Made by a program: the position numbers and the translations under genes
Part shown: positions 15,843 through 23,582 of the stretch, piece after piece
Layout: the number at the start of each line of letters is the position of its first letter
Numbering within the stretch: position 1 is the first letter of the stretch
DNA from: Acidithiobacillus acidisediminis
GTDB lineage: Bacteria; Pseudomonadota; Gammaproteobacteria; Acidithiobacillales; Acidithiobacillaceae
Assembly (NCBI RefSeq): GCF_023277115.1
Contig: NZ_JALQCS010000001.1
Location: forward strand, 1,606,001 to 1,670,000
Reading direction: 5' to 3'
DNA length: 64,000 bases
The notes under the pieces: model-generated
The model's input: only the letters and a program-made list of their open reading frames with translations
Database searches by the model: none
Told to the model about the DNA's origin: nothing

Positions 15843-17423
15843 ATGGGCCAGTCTGCACCTGAAGTCGCGCGGCAGTGGAGTCGTCACGGTAGCGCCAACC
15901 GCTTTCTGGCTGCCAATCTTAGCATCGGCCTGGGTCATTTCCTGGTGCTTTTCAATGGCGGGGCCTATCTGCCGATGATCCCCAAGATCGCCGGCAGCCT
16001 CGGCTGCAATCCTGGCTACGCGGATTGGACTCAGGACTTTTATTTCCTCGGTTTGGGTCTGGCCTTCCCCCTCGCTCCCTGGATGCGCAGTCGCTTGGGA
16101 GATAAAGACGGTTTGCTGCTGGCCTTTGCACTCTTTGCAGGCGCTTCTATGGTGAATGCGATCAGCACGGACTACGCGTGTTTCCTGTTGGCCCGTATTG
16201 TCGCTGCCCTGGCGGGTGGTTTGACCATCCCCTTATCCCTCAGCTTGCTGCTGTCTCACTATCACGAATCGAGCAAAAGCCGCGGTCTCTTCCTCTGGGG
16301 CTGGGCGTCCATCACGCCTTTTGCCTTTGGACCATTTCTGGGCGGACTCCTGGCGGATACCTGGGGTTGGCGTTGGCTATTTATGCTCAACATACCCCTC
16401 GCAGTGCTGGTATTCCTGGGCATCTGGGCCTGGGAAGACGCAGGTCATAATCGCGGAAAGTATGACATGGATTGGCTCGGCTATGGCTTTCTCGTCGCCG
16501 CCTTGGGATGCGCCGTGATGCTGGGAAACTTTTGGGACGTCGACGGGTGGTGGGATACCCCACGCAGCCAGTGGCTGGTCGTAGGCTTGGTGACTTCTCT
16601 GTCGGCACTGTTTCTCTGGGCCTGGCCCCATCCTCAGCCGGTCACGGATTTACGCCTGCTGCGCCAGCGGAACTTTGCCCTCGCCGCCCTGGGTATCCTA
16701 CTCACAGGATTTTTCTTTCAAGGCCTGCTGGCCGCCTTGGTTGTGCTGTACCAATTGCAATTTGGCTTCAGCGCCTATCGGCTTGGGCTGCTTTTGCTCC
16801 CCATGGCCATTTTCGCCCCGCTGAGCGCGGCCTTCAGTCACTGGTACCTGCGCCGTCATGATCCGCGCTGGCTGGGCCTGATAGCCATGGCCTTGCTGAG
16901 CATCGCCGCCTTTTGGATGTCCTCTTGGGACTTGCCGGTTTCACCGGACACCCTGCACGGGCCGCCACTCCTGGTCGGGCTTGCCCTCGGCGCGGTCTTT
17001 GGCGTTTGGGCACGTATCGGGCTGCTGGGTTTGAGGATAGCTGAAGAACAGCGAGCAGCATCGCTGCTGAATCTGTTGCGTAGCAGCGGGCAGGCCCTGG
17101 GGATTCCCGCTATCGCCGTGTTTTGGGAACGGCGCAGCGACTTGCATCGGCATTTTCTGATTGCCGATCCCAGCCAACAAGCCCTGGCCTGGGATGCCAG
17201 CCTCCGTGCCTTGTCTGCTCGATTGACGCCAGCTGGTGCCCAGGACTATTTGTCCGGGCAGGTGGCGTTACATGCCAGCAGTCTGGCCTTCAACGAGATC
17301 TTTTATGTGGGGGGGTGGGCCTTTCTGGGGCTCGCGATACTGGTGCTGTTCACCCACCCCGCTCCAGCATCGGCGGAACTCATGGCGGAACATTTGGCCG
17401 TTGCGGAAATGGTGGAGCCATGA
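15843..17423 (+). CDS. MFS efflux transporter, DHA2/EmrB-like
   Basis: A 526-residue permease with about 14 predicted membrane helices, the number expected for the DHA2 (EmrB/QacA) branch. The motif-A region reads APWMRSRLGDKDGLLL between helices 2 and 3, and the motif-C-like GPFLGGLLADTWGWRWLFMLN is present in part between helices 5 and 6. It would use the proton gradient to expel toxic compounds. The stop overlaps the ATG of the adaptor gene by 4 bases, and that gene overlaps the regulator, giving a three-gene unit. An ATAAGG just before the ATG acts as a weak ribosome site. Confidence 0.9.
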   Translation: MGQSAPEVARQWSRHGSANRFLAANLSIGLGHFLVLFNGGAYLPMIPKIAGSLGCNPGYADWTQDFYFLGLGLAFPLAPWMRSRLGDKDGLLLAFALFAGASMVNAISTDYACFLLARIVAALAGGLTIPLSLSLLLSHYHESSKSRGLFLWGWASITPFAFGPFLGGLLADTWGWRWLFMLNIPLAVLVFLGIWAWEDAGHNRGKYDMDWLGYGFLVAALGCAVMLGNFWDVDGWWDTPRSQWLVVGLVTSLSALFLWAWPHPQPVTDLRLLRQRNFALAALGILLTGFFFQGLLAALVVLYQLQFGFSAYRLGLLLLPMAIFAPLSAAFSHWYLRRHDPRWLGLIAMALLSIAAFWMSSWDLPVSPDTLHGPPLLVGLALGAVFGVWARIGLLGLRIAEEQRAASLLNLLRSSGQALGIPAIAVFWERRSDLHRHFLIADPSQQALAWDASLRALSARLTPAGAQDYLSGQVALHASSLAFNEIFYVGGWAFLGLAILVLFTHPAPASAELMAEHLAVAEMVEP

Positions 17424-18559
17424 GCCGCGTTCAGAAGCTGGCCATCCTGGCCCTGATATTGCTGCTGTTGGGCGGCCTTTGGCTCTTGTGGTGGGTGCTG
17501 GTGGGCAGCCAGCGGATAGAGAGCAACGATGCCTACGTCACCGGCAACATCGTCCCCGTTCCGGCCCAGGTTGATGGCACCGTGCGGCGGGTCTTTGTGC
17601 AGAACACTCAGTATGTCCACGCCGGAGAGCTCCTGGCAGCCCTGCAGGGGGATCGTAGCACTCTCGCTATGCAGGCCAAGGCGGCGGCCCTGGGCTGGAC
17701 GGTTCGCCAACTCCGCCAGGAGTTTGCCCAAGTACCAGTGGTGCAACACCGCATCCAAGCACAGCAAGCAACCCTGCACAAGCTGCAGGACAACCTGCAA
17801 CGCTATCTTCAGGCCCAGGCGAGCGGCTCGGTGGCTGCCATCCAGATCAGCGATACTCAACAGGACATCCTCAGCGTCAAGGCACGAATTGCTACCCTCC
17901 AGGCCCGCTTGCGCGCCGCCCGTGCCTTGGTGGCCAAGACGGAGCTCGCCAACAACCCGCAGGTGCAGGCGGCCGCCACCGCCTTTGAGCTGAGTTACGT
18001 CCAGTGGCTGCGACGCGACATCCGTGCCCCCATCAGCGGCTATATCGCCCAGCGCGCGGTACAGGCCGGACAGATGGTGCAGGGCGGGGAACGCCTGTTT
18101 TCCATCGTCCCCCTTCAACCCCTTTGGGTGGTCGCCAATATCAAGGAAACGGAGATGGCCCAGGTGCGGCCAGGCGATCCCGTGACCCTGCACAGCTACT
18201 ATTACGGCGGCAGCGTGCGCTACCATGGCAGGGTAGAAGGCCTGTTGCCCGGTGCGGGCAGTGCCTTTTCCATCCTGCCCCCGGAGAATGCCACAGGGAA
18301 TTACATCCACATTGTCGAGCGGGTGCCGGTACGCATCTCGCTGCCGGCCAAGGAATTGGAAAGGCACCCTCTGCGCCCCGGCCTATCCATGGTGGTACAG
18401 ATCCAGATTCATGGGCATTCTGGGCGCAGTGTTCTACAGCCCCTGACCCGCACGCCGGCCAAAGGATACGAAACGACACTGTACCAACAGGAATTGCAGC
18501 AGGCGCGACAGGCCGCGCAGAGGATCATTGCGCAGAATGCGGGAGAAGGAAAAACATGA
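17420..18559 (+). CDS. EmrA/HlyD-type membrane-fusion protein
   Basis: A 379-residue adaptor for the EmrB-like pump. It has one anchor helix (LAILALILLLLGGLWLLWWV), the half-motif RIESNDAYVTGNIVPVPAQV characteristic of EmrA, a coiled-coil hairpin (about 90-190) and the barrel-domain signature IRAPISGYIAQRAVQAGQMV. The frame is open about 300 bases upstream, but the ATGA overlap with the MFS stop and the correct EmrA N-terminus fix the start at 17420. It ends with an ATGA overlap with the Crp/Fnr gene. No TolC gene is in this unit. Confidence 0.92.
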   Translation: MSRVQKLAILALILLLLGGLWLLWWVLVGSQRIESNDAYVTGNIVPVPAQVDGTVRRVFVQNTQYVHAGELLAALQGDRSTLAMQAKAAALGWTVRQLRQEFAQVPVVQHRIQAQQATLHKLQDNLQRYLQAQASGSVAAIQISDTQQDILSVKARIATLQARLRAARALVAKTELANNPQVQAAATAFELSYVQWLRRDIRAPISGYIAQRAVQAGQMVQGGERLFSIVPLQPLWVVANIKETEMAQVRPGDPVTLHSYYYGGSVRYHGRVEGLLPGAGSAFSILPPENATGNYIHIVERVPVRISLPAKELERHPLRPGLSMVVQIQIHGHSGRSVLQPLTRTPAKGYETTLYQQELQQARQAAQRIIAQNAGEGKT

Positions 18560-19248
18560 GCTCAGAAGTTCAGGAAGAGGATCAGCAACGGCTCCGGCAA
18601 ACCCCCATCTTTGCCGCATGGCCGCCGCCCTTGTTACAGGAGCTTTTGGCCCAGAGCCATCAGCGGGTTTTGTCGGACGGAAATATCCTCTTTACCGAAG
18701 GCGCAAAGGCAGATGCATTTTATTTGCTCCTCTCGGGCGGCATTCACCTCATTGCCGCTGCCGCCAGTGGTGACGAAAAAATCATCGAAATCATGCAGCC
18801 CGGCGATTTATTTGCCGAGGCCGTCGCCTTCCTGGGTGGGCGCTATCCGGTCACGGCGCAAGCGCAAAGCGCTACTTGCGTGCTGGAAATCCCTTTGGCG
18901 CTTTTCGTGCAACAAATGGAAGCCAGGCCACAATTGATGCGCCAGATGTTGGCCCGCCTGAGTATGCGCCTGCATTTTCTGGTCAAGGAATTGCGCCAAT
19001 TGAGTGTCGAAAATGCCGAGCAGCGCGTCGTACATTACCTACTGGAACTGACCCCCGAAGGGCAGGGCAGGGTGCAGATCGAACTCCCCGCCAAGAAGTC
19101 CGCCATCGCCACCCGCCTCGGCCTGACCCCCGAAACCCTCTCGCGGGTCTTGCGCAAGCTGCAGAACAAAGGGCTAATCCGCGTACAGCAACGCCAGCTG
19201 GAAATCCCTGACCTGCAGGCCCTGCAGCGCGCGCTATTGACGGTTTGA
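18556..19248 (+). CDS. Crp/Fnr-family regulator, DNR-like
   Basis: A 230-residue regulator with an N-terminal cyclic-nucleotide-binding-like beta-roll (about 20-125), a long dimer helix, and a helix-turn-helix (ATRLGLTPETLSRVLRKL at about 185-203). The FNR cysteine cluster is absent, and the residues that contact cAMP in CRP are not conserved. The segment LFAEAVAFLGGRYPVTAQAQ and the ELRQLSVENAEQRVVHYLLE region resemble DNR of Pseudomonas, a heme-dependent NO sensor. Members of this group bind TTGAT-N4-ATCAA sites, and one such site precedes the globin operon. It is translationally coupled to the efflux pump. NO sensing is inferred from similarity recalled from the family. Confidence 0.85.
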   Translation: MSSEVQEEDQQRLRQTPIFAAWPPPLLQELLAQSHQRVLSDGNILFTEGAKADAFYLLLSGGIHLIAAAASGDEKIIEIMQPGDLFAEAVAFLGGRYPVTAQAQSATCVLEIPLALFVQQMEARPQLMRQMLARLSMRLHFLVKELRQLSVENAEQRVVHYLLELTPEGQGRVQIELPAKKSAIATRLGLTPETLSRVLRKLQNKGLIRVQQRQLEIPDLQALQRALLTV

Positions 19249-19326
19249 TGGGGGTAGTGTTTGCCAGGGGTGCTGGAATCGCTCTATTATCAAGACGATG
19301 CAATGGCGTAGCCGCGTGAGGTCGGG

Positions 19327-19389
19327 GATGTTATACGGCAAAGTTGGATGTTATGCTGCAACGCTTGTGCAGTTGAATATACGTTAGGA
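19327..19389 (+). repeat. attI-like or degenerate cassette-recombination site (left copy)
   Basis: This 63-base stretch ends in ACGTTAGG just before the first cassette gene. It has an attI-like look (repeated ATGTTAT and a GCTGCAACG stretch before a GTTAG core) and lacks the inverted partner that a full attC has. About two thirds of its positions recur at 31283-31345, including the identical GCAGTTGAATAT. No integrase gene adjoins it. Its identity as attI is tentative. Confidence 0.45.
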
Positions 19390-19396
19390 GCCTCAA

Positions 19397-19987
19397 TTGC
19401 CGCTATCGAATATTGCAAATCTTGTCGCTCAGGGTGCATCTGAGCGAGAGCTCCAAGCAGAACTTAAGCGCGACCTCTCGATACTCGGGGCAGCATGCGC
19501 ACATCCGGCGATAAAGCGCGAGTACATAGCTTTCTCCGAATTTCCAATTGCTCATGGCAACGTTGATTTCGTCGTCTTTACTGACCGCTCGCGCATGGAT
19601 GTCATACTCATAGAAGTGAAAGGTGCCAATTTCAACTACCTGAACGCCGATGGTGCTGTTGCCGCAGATATCAACTATGCCGCACAGCAAATTCGAGAAC
19701 GCTTCTATCAAATCCAGTCGAACTACGAACCCTTCCGCAGGGAGGTGCATATAATTCGTAAAGCTGTTGAGAGTGGCACCCAAAAATACAACTCCGTTTT
19801 GGGGCCAAATGGCTATCTCCATGTAGACCCGGAAAAGGACATTGATGTTCGCGGTATCGTTATCGGTGGGCGCACAAGGAGTGACCCCGACGAAAGCCGC
19901 GCAAGGCATCAACTAGAAATGGCGACACCTAGGGTTATGTTTGAGTCTTGGGACAGTTGGCTGCGCAAGCATGTTCCCGCTCCATAA
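19397..19987 (+). CDS. Shedu-type (DUF4263) nuclease, gene cassette 1
   Basis: A 196-residue protein whose central part shows the DUF4263/SduA nuclease core: SEFPIAHGNVDFVVF (catalytic Asp), then VILIEVKGANFNY (the E-x-K pair) and NYAAQQIRERFYQ (conserved Gln and aromatic helix). This is the PD-(D/E)XK arrangement of the Shedu anti-phage protein, which cuts foreign DNA. The protein is short and has little besides the nuclease, unlike longer SduA proteins with N-terminal sensing domains. The start is TTG at 19397, placed 6 bases after a good AGGAG. It is the first cassette in the array and is followed by a clear attC. A role in phage defence is inferred. Confidence 0.75.
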   Translation: MPLSNIANLVAQGASERELQAELKRDLSILGAACAHPAIKREYIAFSEFPIAHGNVDFVVFTDRSRMDVILIEVKGANFNYLNADGAVAADINYAAQQIRERFYQIQSNYEPFRREVHIIRKAVESGTQKYNSVLGPNGYLHVDPEKDIDVRGIVIGGRTRSDPDESRARHQLEMATPRVMFESWDSWLRKHVPAP

Positions 19988-19990
19988 GGC

Positions 19991-20053
19991 TCCTAACATG
20001 GCGTTCGAGAGGGACGCGCCAAAAGCGGCGCGCCCCTCAACTTTATGTTGGGC
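19991..20053 (+). other. attC recombination site 1
   Basis: The site runs from TCCTAAC to GTTGGGC (core GTTRRRY). The inner arms GAGAGGGACGCGCC and GGCGCGCCCCTC pair with two single unpaired bases on one side, the extrahelical-base pattern that defines attC orientation. It ends the Shedu cassette. Confidence 0.8.
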
Positions 20054-20077
20054 GGCTCATTCAAACGGGGAAGTTAT

Positions 20078-21070
20078 ATGAACAACTACTCATCTCAAGC
20101 CAATGAGGATTCGGAAGATACTGTTGAGAAAGAACATGGCGACAATTTGCCAGAAGGCGCAGAGGCCCTTATCGGTGGATTGATAGGCACCATATCAAAA
20201 AAAAAGGGGTTCGTTTCTCCAGGTCAGGTGGATTTTGATGGTGAAATTGGCTCTGATGAGCCAATTGGTGCGCCTGACATTGATATTGCACTATATCCAT
20301 CACGCGAAATACCAGTCGCAGGGGAGCTTTGGTCTGTGTCTGGGCATTTATCCAACAGATCAACAAAACCCATATGGATAGTGGACCAGGCATGTACATT
20401 ATCATTGGCACCAGAAATATATGGTCAAAATAGTCGAACAGGATCAATAGGCGCTTTCTTTCCTACCATTCAAAGTAGACCTTTTTCTGAAATTGTAAGA
20501 ATCGACCCAGGTGCCACCTATTCTGTTGTATGGAAGATTGATCCACACTCAAGCAAAGACGGAGGATCAGGGGCCGACCTAGGTGTCGTAACTCGTGTTT
20601 ATAGAACAATTAGGTCTTATTTATTTTTTTCGCCCGGAAAATTCAAAGTTAATGCCAATGTCCACATTTGGCCGTTCAAGCCAGCAATCGGCAATAGAGG
20701 GAATGTCACAAACTACGGTAGTTCATTCGTAAAGACAATTTCTACTGATATTCAGATGGACGCTTCTCCATGGGTTCTAATTCTTGGGGCTGCGATCGGC
20801 GGTATTCTCTGCTTTATTCTACAAATGCTATTCGGAGATGTACATCTAGGCCCAGACGTCTTTGTAGTTATGAAAGCCATTGCCGTTGGATTAATGTCCG
20901 CCATATTGCTTAGTGGTGTCATGACTGTGCTGTTATCAAGACTGGCTACAACAGATTTCTTGTTAGTGGTTAAAGTCAAGGATGTTTGGGGTGCAGTTGC
21001 AACCGGGTTTATCGTGCAATGGTTTGGTTTTCCCATGCTTCAAACAATAATTACTAATGCAGGCAAATAG
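20078..21070 (+). CDS. Unknown cassette protein with C-terminal membrane helices, gene cassette 2
   Basis: A 330-residue protein that I do not recognise. The N-terminal 30 residues are acidic (SQANEDSEDTVEKEH), followed by a Gly-rich stretch (EALIGGLIGTI) and a soluble, beta-rich middle (about 60-225). The C-terminus has about three hydrophobic helices (about 240-265, 275-300 and 305-325). The start ATG at 20078 follows an ACGGGG Shine-Dalgarno and lies 25 bases after attC site 1; an upstream ATG at 20045 would start inside the attC. The gene is clearly more AT-rich than the chromosome. Position beside a Shedu nuclease makes a defence or membrane-effector role conceivable, but nothing in the protein proves it. 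Confidence 0.7.
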   Translation: MNNYSSQANEDSEDTVEKEHGDNLPEGAEALIGGLIGTISKKKGFVSPGQVDFDGEIGSDEPIGAPDIDIALYPSREIPVAGELWSVSGHLSNRSTKPIWIVDQACTLSLAPEIYGQNSRTGSIGAFFPTIQSRPFSEIVRIDPGATYSVVWKIDPHSSKDGGSGADLGVVTRVYRTIRSYLFFSPGKFKVNANVHIWPFKPAIGNRGNVTNYGSSFVKTISTDIQMDASPWVLILGAAIGGILCFILQMLFGDVHLGPDVFVVMKAIAVGLMSAILLSGVMTVLLSRLATTDFLLVVKVKDVWGAVATGFIVQWFGFPMLQTIITNAGK

Positions 21071-21086
21071 GGGCGTTGCGCCTGTC

Positions 21087-21162
21087 GCCTAACAATCGCT
21101 TCGAGTGGGACGCTCCAACAGCCGGCTTCGCCGCCTGTTTCCGCGCCCCTCAAGCTAAACGT
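21087..21162 (+). other. attC site 2, interrupted by a group II intron
   Basis: The site begins with GCCTAAC (perfect RYYYAAC) and continues through GGGACGCTCCAACAGCCGGC and its imperfect partner GCCGCCTGTTTCCGCGCCCC to CAAGCTAAACGT. The core is completed 1777 bases later by TAGCG at 22940-22944, giving GTTAGCG when the intron is removed. Confidence 0.8.
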
Positions 21163-22939
21163 GTGCGCCGGGCATGGCGCGTTACTTCATAGGTGAAAGT
21201 CCTATGGCCAGGTTTGCAGAGCCGAAGGCAAGGAGAAGGGCAAGGGCGTCGTCGTGAGATGGGGGTCTGAAGGAAGCCCAATCCGAAACGGCAGGGCGAT
21301 GAACAAAAACCGGATATGAGGCGTGATGCATTCGGGACGAGCGGGCACGTGACCGCAAAGTCCTCCATCTGCGATTGGGTGAATTTTGTAAATCCGGCGT
21401 CTATGCCGCGAAGGTAACGTGTCTTACCCCGGGAGATCTCCCCGGTGCTTCAAGAGATCGAAGCGGGGCGCCTGGAAACGGGCGCTGAATACCGTGGAGA
21501 AGTCAGCAGAGGGCATAGTAGGCGGCGCCCCCGCTGAAGGCCCGAACGATGGAAGACAAAGGACCATGAGATGAGCAACGGGACCGCATCAGACCCCCAG
21601 CGCAAGCTGGCGGCGGCCATGCCGCCGGATGAACCCGTGGCTGGATCGGATGGACCACCCGAGTCGATTCCTCCCCGCGCGTTGCTGGCCCAAGTGTTGG
21701 ACCGGGCCAATCTGCAACGCGCCTTGAAGCAAGTGCGCCGGAACCAAGGCGCGCCGGGCATCGACGGCATGACGGTCGATGAATTACCGGAATACCTCAA
21801 GCACCACTGGGTGGACATCCCCAAGGGCGACGGCAAGACGCGCCCCCTTGGCATCCCCACGGTGCTCGACCGCTTTATCCAGCAAGCCATCGCGCAAGTG
21901 CTGTCCGCGCAATGGGAACCCCACTTCCACCCGCACAGCTACGGCTTCCGCCCCAACCGCTCGGCGCACCAGGCGATCCGCCATGTGCAAGCCACGATTC
22001 GGCAAGGCTACGGCTGGGTGGTCGACATGGACCTGCAAAGCTTCTTTGATCGGGTCAACCACGACCGGCTCATGGCGCGGCTCAAAACCCGCACCCAGGA
22101 CGCCGACGTGCTACGCCTGATCAACCGCTTCCTGAAAGCGGGCGTCGTGGTGGACGGCAAGATCGAAGCCACGTCGACCGGGGTGCCGCAAGGCGGCCCG
22201 TTATCGCCCCTGCTGGCCAATGTGGTGCTGGACGAACTGGATTGGGAACTGGACCGGTGCGGCCACCGCTTCGCCCGCTATGCCGACGACTGCAACATCC
22301 TGGTCAGAAGCAAACGCGCGGGCGAGCGGGTGATGGCGAGCGTGACACGCTGGGTAAGTGACTCACTGAGGCTCACAGTGAATCCGCTGAAAAGCGCGGT
22401 GGACCGACCCTGGAAGCGCAAGTTTCTGGGCTTCACGGTCAGCCGCAACGACAAGAAGCTGAAGGTGGCCGACAAGGCCCTCGACAAGCTGAAAGATCGG
22501 GTGCGGGAACTGACCCGTCGTACACGAGGCAACCGCATAGAAGTGATCGCGGCGGAGCTGAGAGAAAGCCTGCTTGGTTGGAAAGCGTATTTCGGCATTG
22601 CCGAGGTACTGAGCCCTCTGCGCGACATCGACAAGTGGATACGACGCAAGTTACGCTGCTACCTCTGGAAACAATGGGGGCCGGCGGGCTACAGGGAACT
22701 ACGCAAGCGCGGGGTAACGGTGCGCGAAGCGTGGAACACCAGCAAGTCGGCGCATGGGCCGTGGCGATTGTCGAAGACACCCGCCTTGGCTCTGGCGTTA
22801 CCCCTGCGCTACTTTGAGACCCTGGGAGTACCGAGCCTTGCAGCACGGTAAGAATTCAATCCATCGAACCGCCGGATACGTGATCCGAACGTCCGGTGGT
22901 GTGGGAGGGAGGGGCCGTGAGGCTTCTTCCTATCCCGAT
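21163..22939 (+). mobile_element. Group IIC intron inserted in an attC site (IIC-attC type)
   Basis: The intron starts GTGCGCCGGGCATGG directly after the attC bases ACGT and ends in CCTATCCCGAT. Removal restores the attC core GTTAGCG. Domain V is seen near 22865-22900 (GAACCGCCGGATACGTGATC and the pairing GTCCGGTGGT), followed by the domain VI hairpin of GGGAGG/CCTATCC type. The element is 1777 bases long, normal for class C. It encodes an apparently intact reverse transcriptase/maturase at 21571-22851. Group IIC-attC introns are known to use attC hairpins as targets and lack an endonuclease domain. Confidence 0.88.
21571..22851 (+). CDS. ltrA: Group II intron reverse transcriptase/maturase
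   Basis: A 426-residue intron-encoded protein. The RT blocks are visible: ALKQVRRNQGAPGIDGMTV, RPLGIPTVLDRFIQQAIAQV, SYGFRPNRSAHQAI, and the catalytic RYADDCNILV (block 5). They are followed by the RT-7 block KFLGFTVSR and a maturase domain X (about 300-400), with GIAEVLSPLRDIDKWIRRKL and LRCYLWKQWG. There is no H-N-H endonuclease domain, as expected for class C. The protein helps its intron fold and splice, and copies it into new attC sites. The frame is uninterrupted, so activity is possible. An upstream GAAGACAAAGGACC precedes the ATG. Confidence 0.93.
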   Translation: MSNGTASDPQRKLAAAMPPDEPVAGSDGPPESIPPRALLAQVLDRANLQRALKQVRRNQGAPGIDGMTVDELPEYLKHHWVDIPKGDGKTRPLGIPTVLDRFIQQAIAQVLSAQWEPHFHPHSYGFRPNRSAHQAIRHVQATIRQGYGWVVDMDLQSFFDRVNHDRLMARLKTRTQDADVLRLINRFLKAGVVVDGKIEATSTGVPQGGPLSPLLANVVLDELDWELDRCGHRFARYADDCNILVRSKRAGERVMASVTRWVSDSLRLTVNPLKSAVDRPWKRKFLGFTVSRNDKKLKVADKALDKLKDRVRELTRRTRGNRIEVIAAELRESLLGWKAYFGIAEVLSPLRDIDKWIRRKLRCYLWKQWGPAGYRELRKRGVTVREAWNTSKSAHGPWRLSKTPALALALPLRYFETLGVPSLAAR

Positions 22940-22961
22940 TAGCGCGCACAAGGGGAAAACT

Positions 22962-23294
22962 ATGGCTAATCAGCACGGGCTCGATAGCGCAGCGGAAGTC
23001 TTGAAGCAACTGATCGGTCTTAGTACGGGCATCATCGCGGCAACGTTCGCGTTGCTCATTGCCTTCAAAGTTACACATGCACATCAAAACTGGGCTATTG
23101 CATCAGCAGTCGCGGGCGGCCTTTGTATCCTAGGTGCCTTGTTGTTCCTCACGGATGTCGCTGCCAATTCCCTAGGCACAACGGACCACAGCACCCATTT
23201 CCGCCTTTGGCTTTTCGTCATTACATGGGCTCTATTTCTTCTATGCGCAATCACGTCGGGGGTGTACGCCCTCGAGATAGCAGGTGTGCTCTAA
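22962..23294 (+). CDS. Small membrane protein, gene cassette 3
   Basis: A 110-residue protein, not recognised as any family. It has a short polar N-terminus and three hydrophobic helices (about residues 20-42, 48-70 and 82-105). An AAGGGG ribosome site lies 8 bases before ATG 22962, and the gene starts 18 bases after the rebuilt attC core, as cassette genes do. It ends within its own attC (23289-23351). Small multi-helix cassette proteins of unknown role are common in chromosomal integrons; some are defence effectors, but that is only a possibility here. Confidence 0.7.
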   Translation: MANQHGLDSAAEVLKQLIGLSTGIIAATFALLIAFKVTHAHQNWAIASAVAGGLCILGALLFLTDVAANSLGTTDHSTHFRLWLFVITWALFLLCAITSGVYALEIAGVL

Positions 23295-23351
23295 CGATCA
23301 AGGTTAGATCGTGATCGCGCAGCGAGTCACGATCTGAACCGGTTGTTGGAC
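23289..23351 (+). other. attC recombination site 3
   Basis: Begins CTCTAAC and ends GTTGGAC. Inside, AAGGTTAGATCGTGA pairs with TCACGATCTGAACCGGTT with one bulged base, the expected attC fold. The flank GACGAGCCCGGCGTG is nearly repeated after the site at 32021-32083. Confidence 0.75.
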
Positions 23352-23582
23352 GAGCCCGGCGTGCTGAACGATACCCCGTGAAAATATCTTTTCGCTGCTC
23401 TGGGCGAATGCGGGAGCTTGGCTTCCGCGAATCCATTATAGATACCCAACGACACGGTCATTGTGGCAGTTCGTTCCGTCCGCGGACGGTGTAACCTGTT
23501 GAAACCCTTAGTTGTTCCTGTTTCTTGGCAGAGCACAGCCGTCGCGCCGAACAGCGCGCCCGCGAAGCCGAGTTGATGGCTA
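23352..23582. other. Non-coding stretch between attC site 3 and the IS91-like remnant
   Basis: No gene is recognised. The stretch presumably holds the end of the decayed IS91-like element, but I could not place its terminus. Short frames on either strand have no motif. Confidence 0.3.

Noticed and set aside
17123-17419. Upstream extension of the EmrA-type reading frame
   Set aside because: It lies within the MFS gene in another frame; the ATGA overlap at 17420 and the EmrA-like N-terminus define the start.
18004-18555. Upstream extension of the Crp/Fnr reading frame
   Set aside because: It runs antiphase through the adaptor gene; the real N-terminus begins at the ATGA overlap at 18556.
21163-21570. 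Short frames in the first 400 bases of the group II intron
   Set aside because: This part is the structured intron RNA (domains I-IV); the frames lack motifs and ribosome sites.
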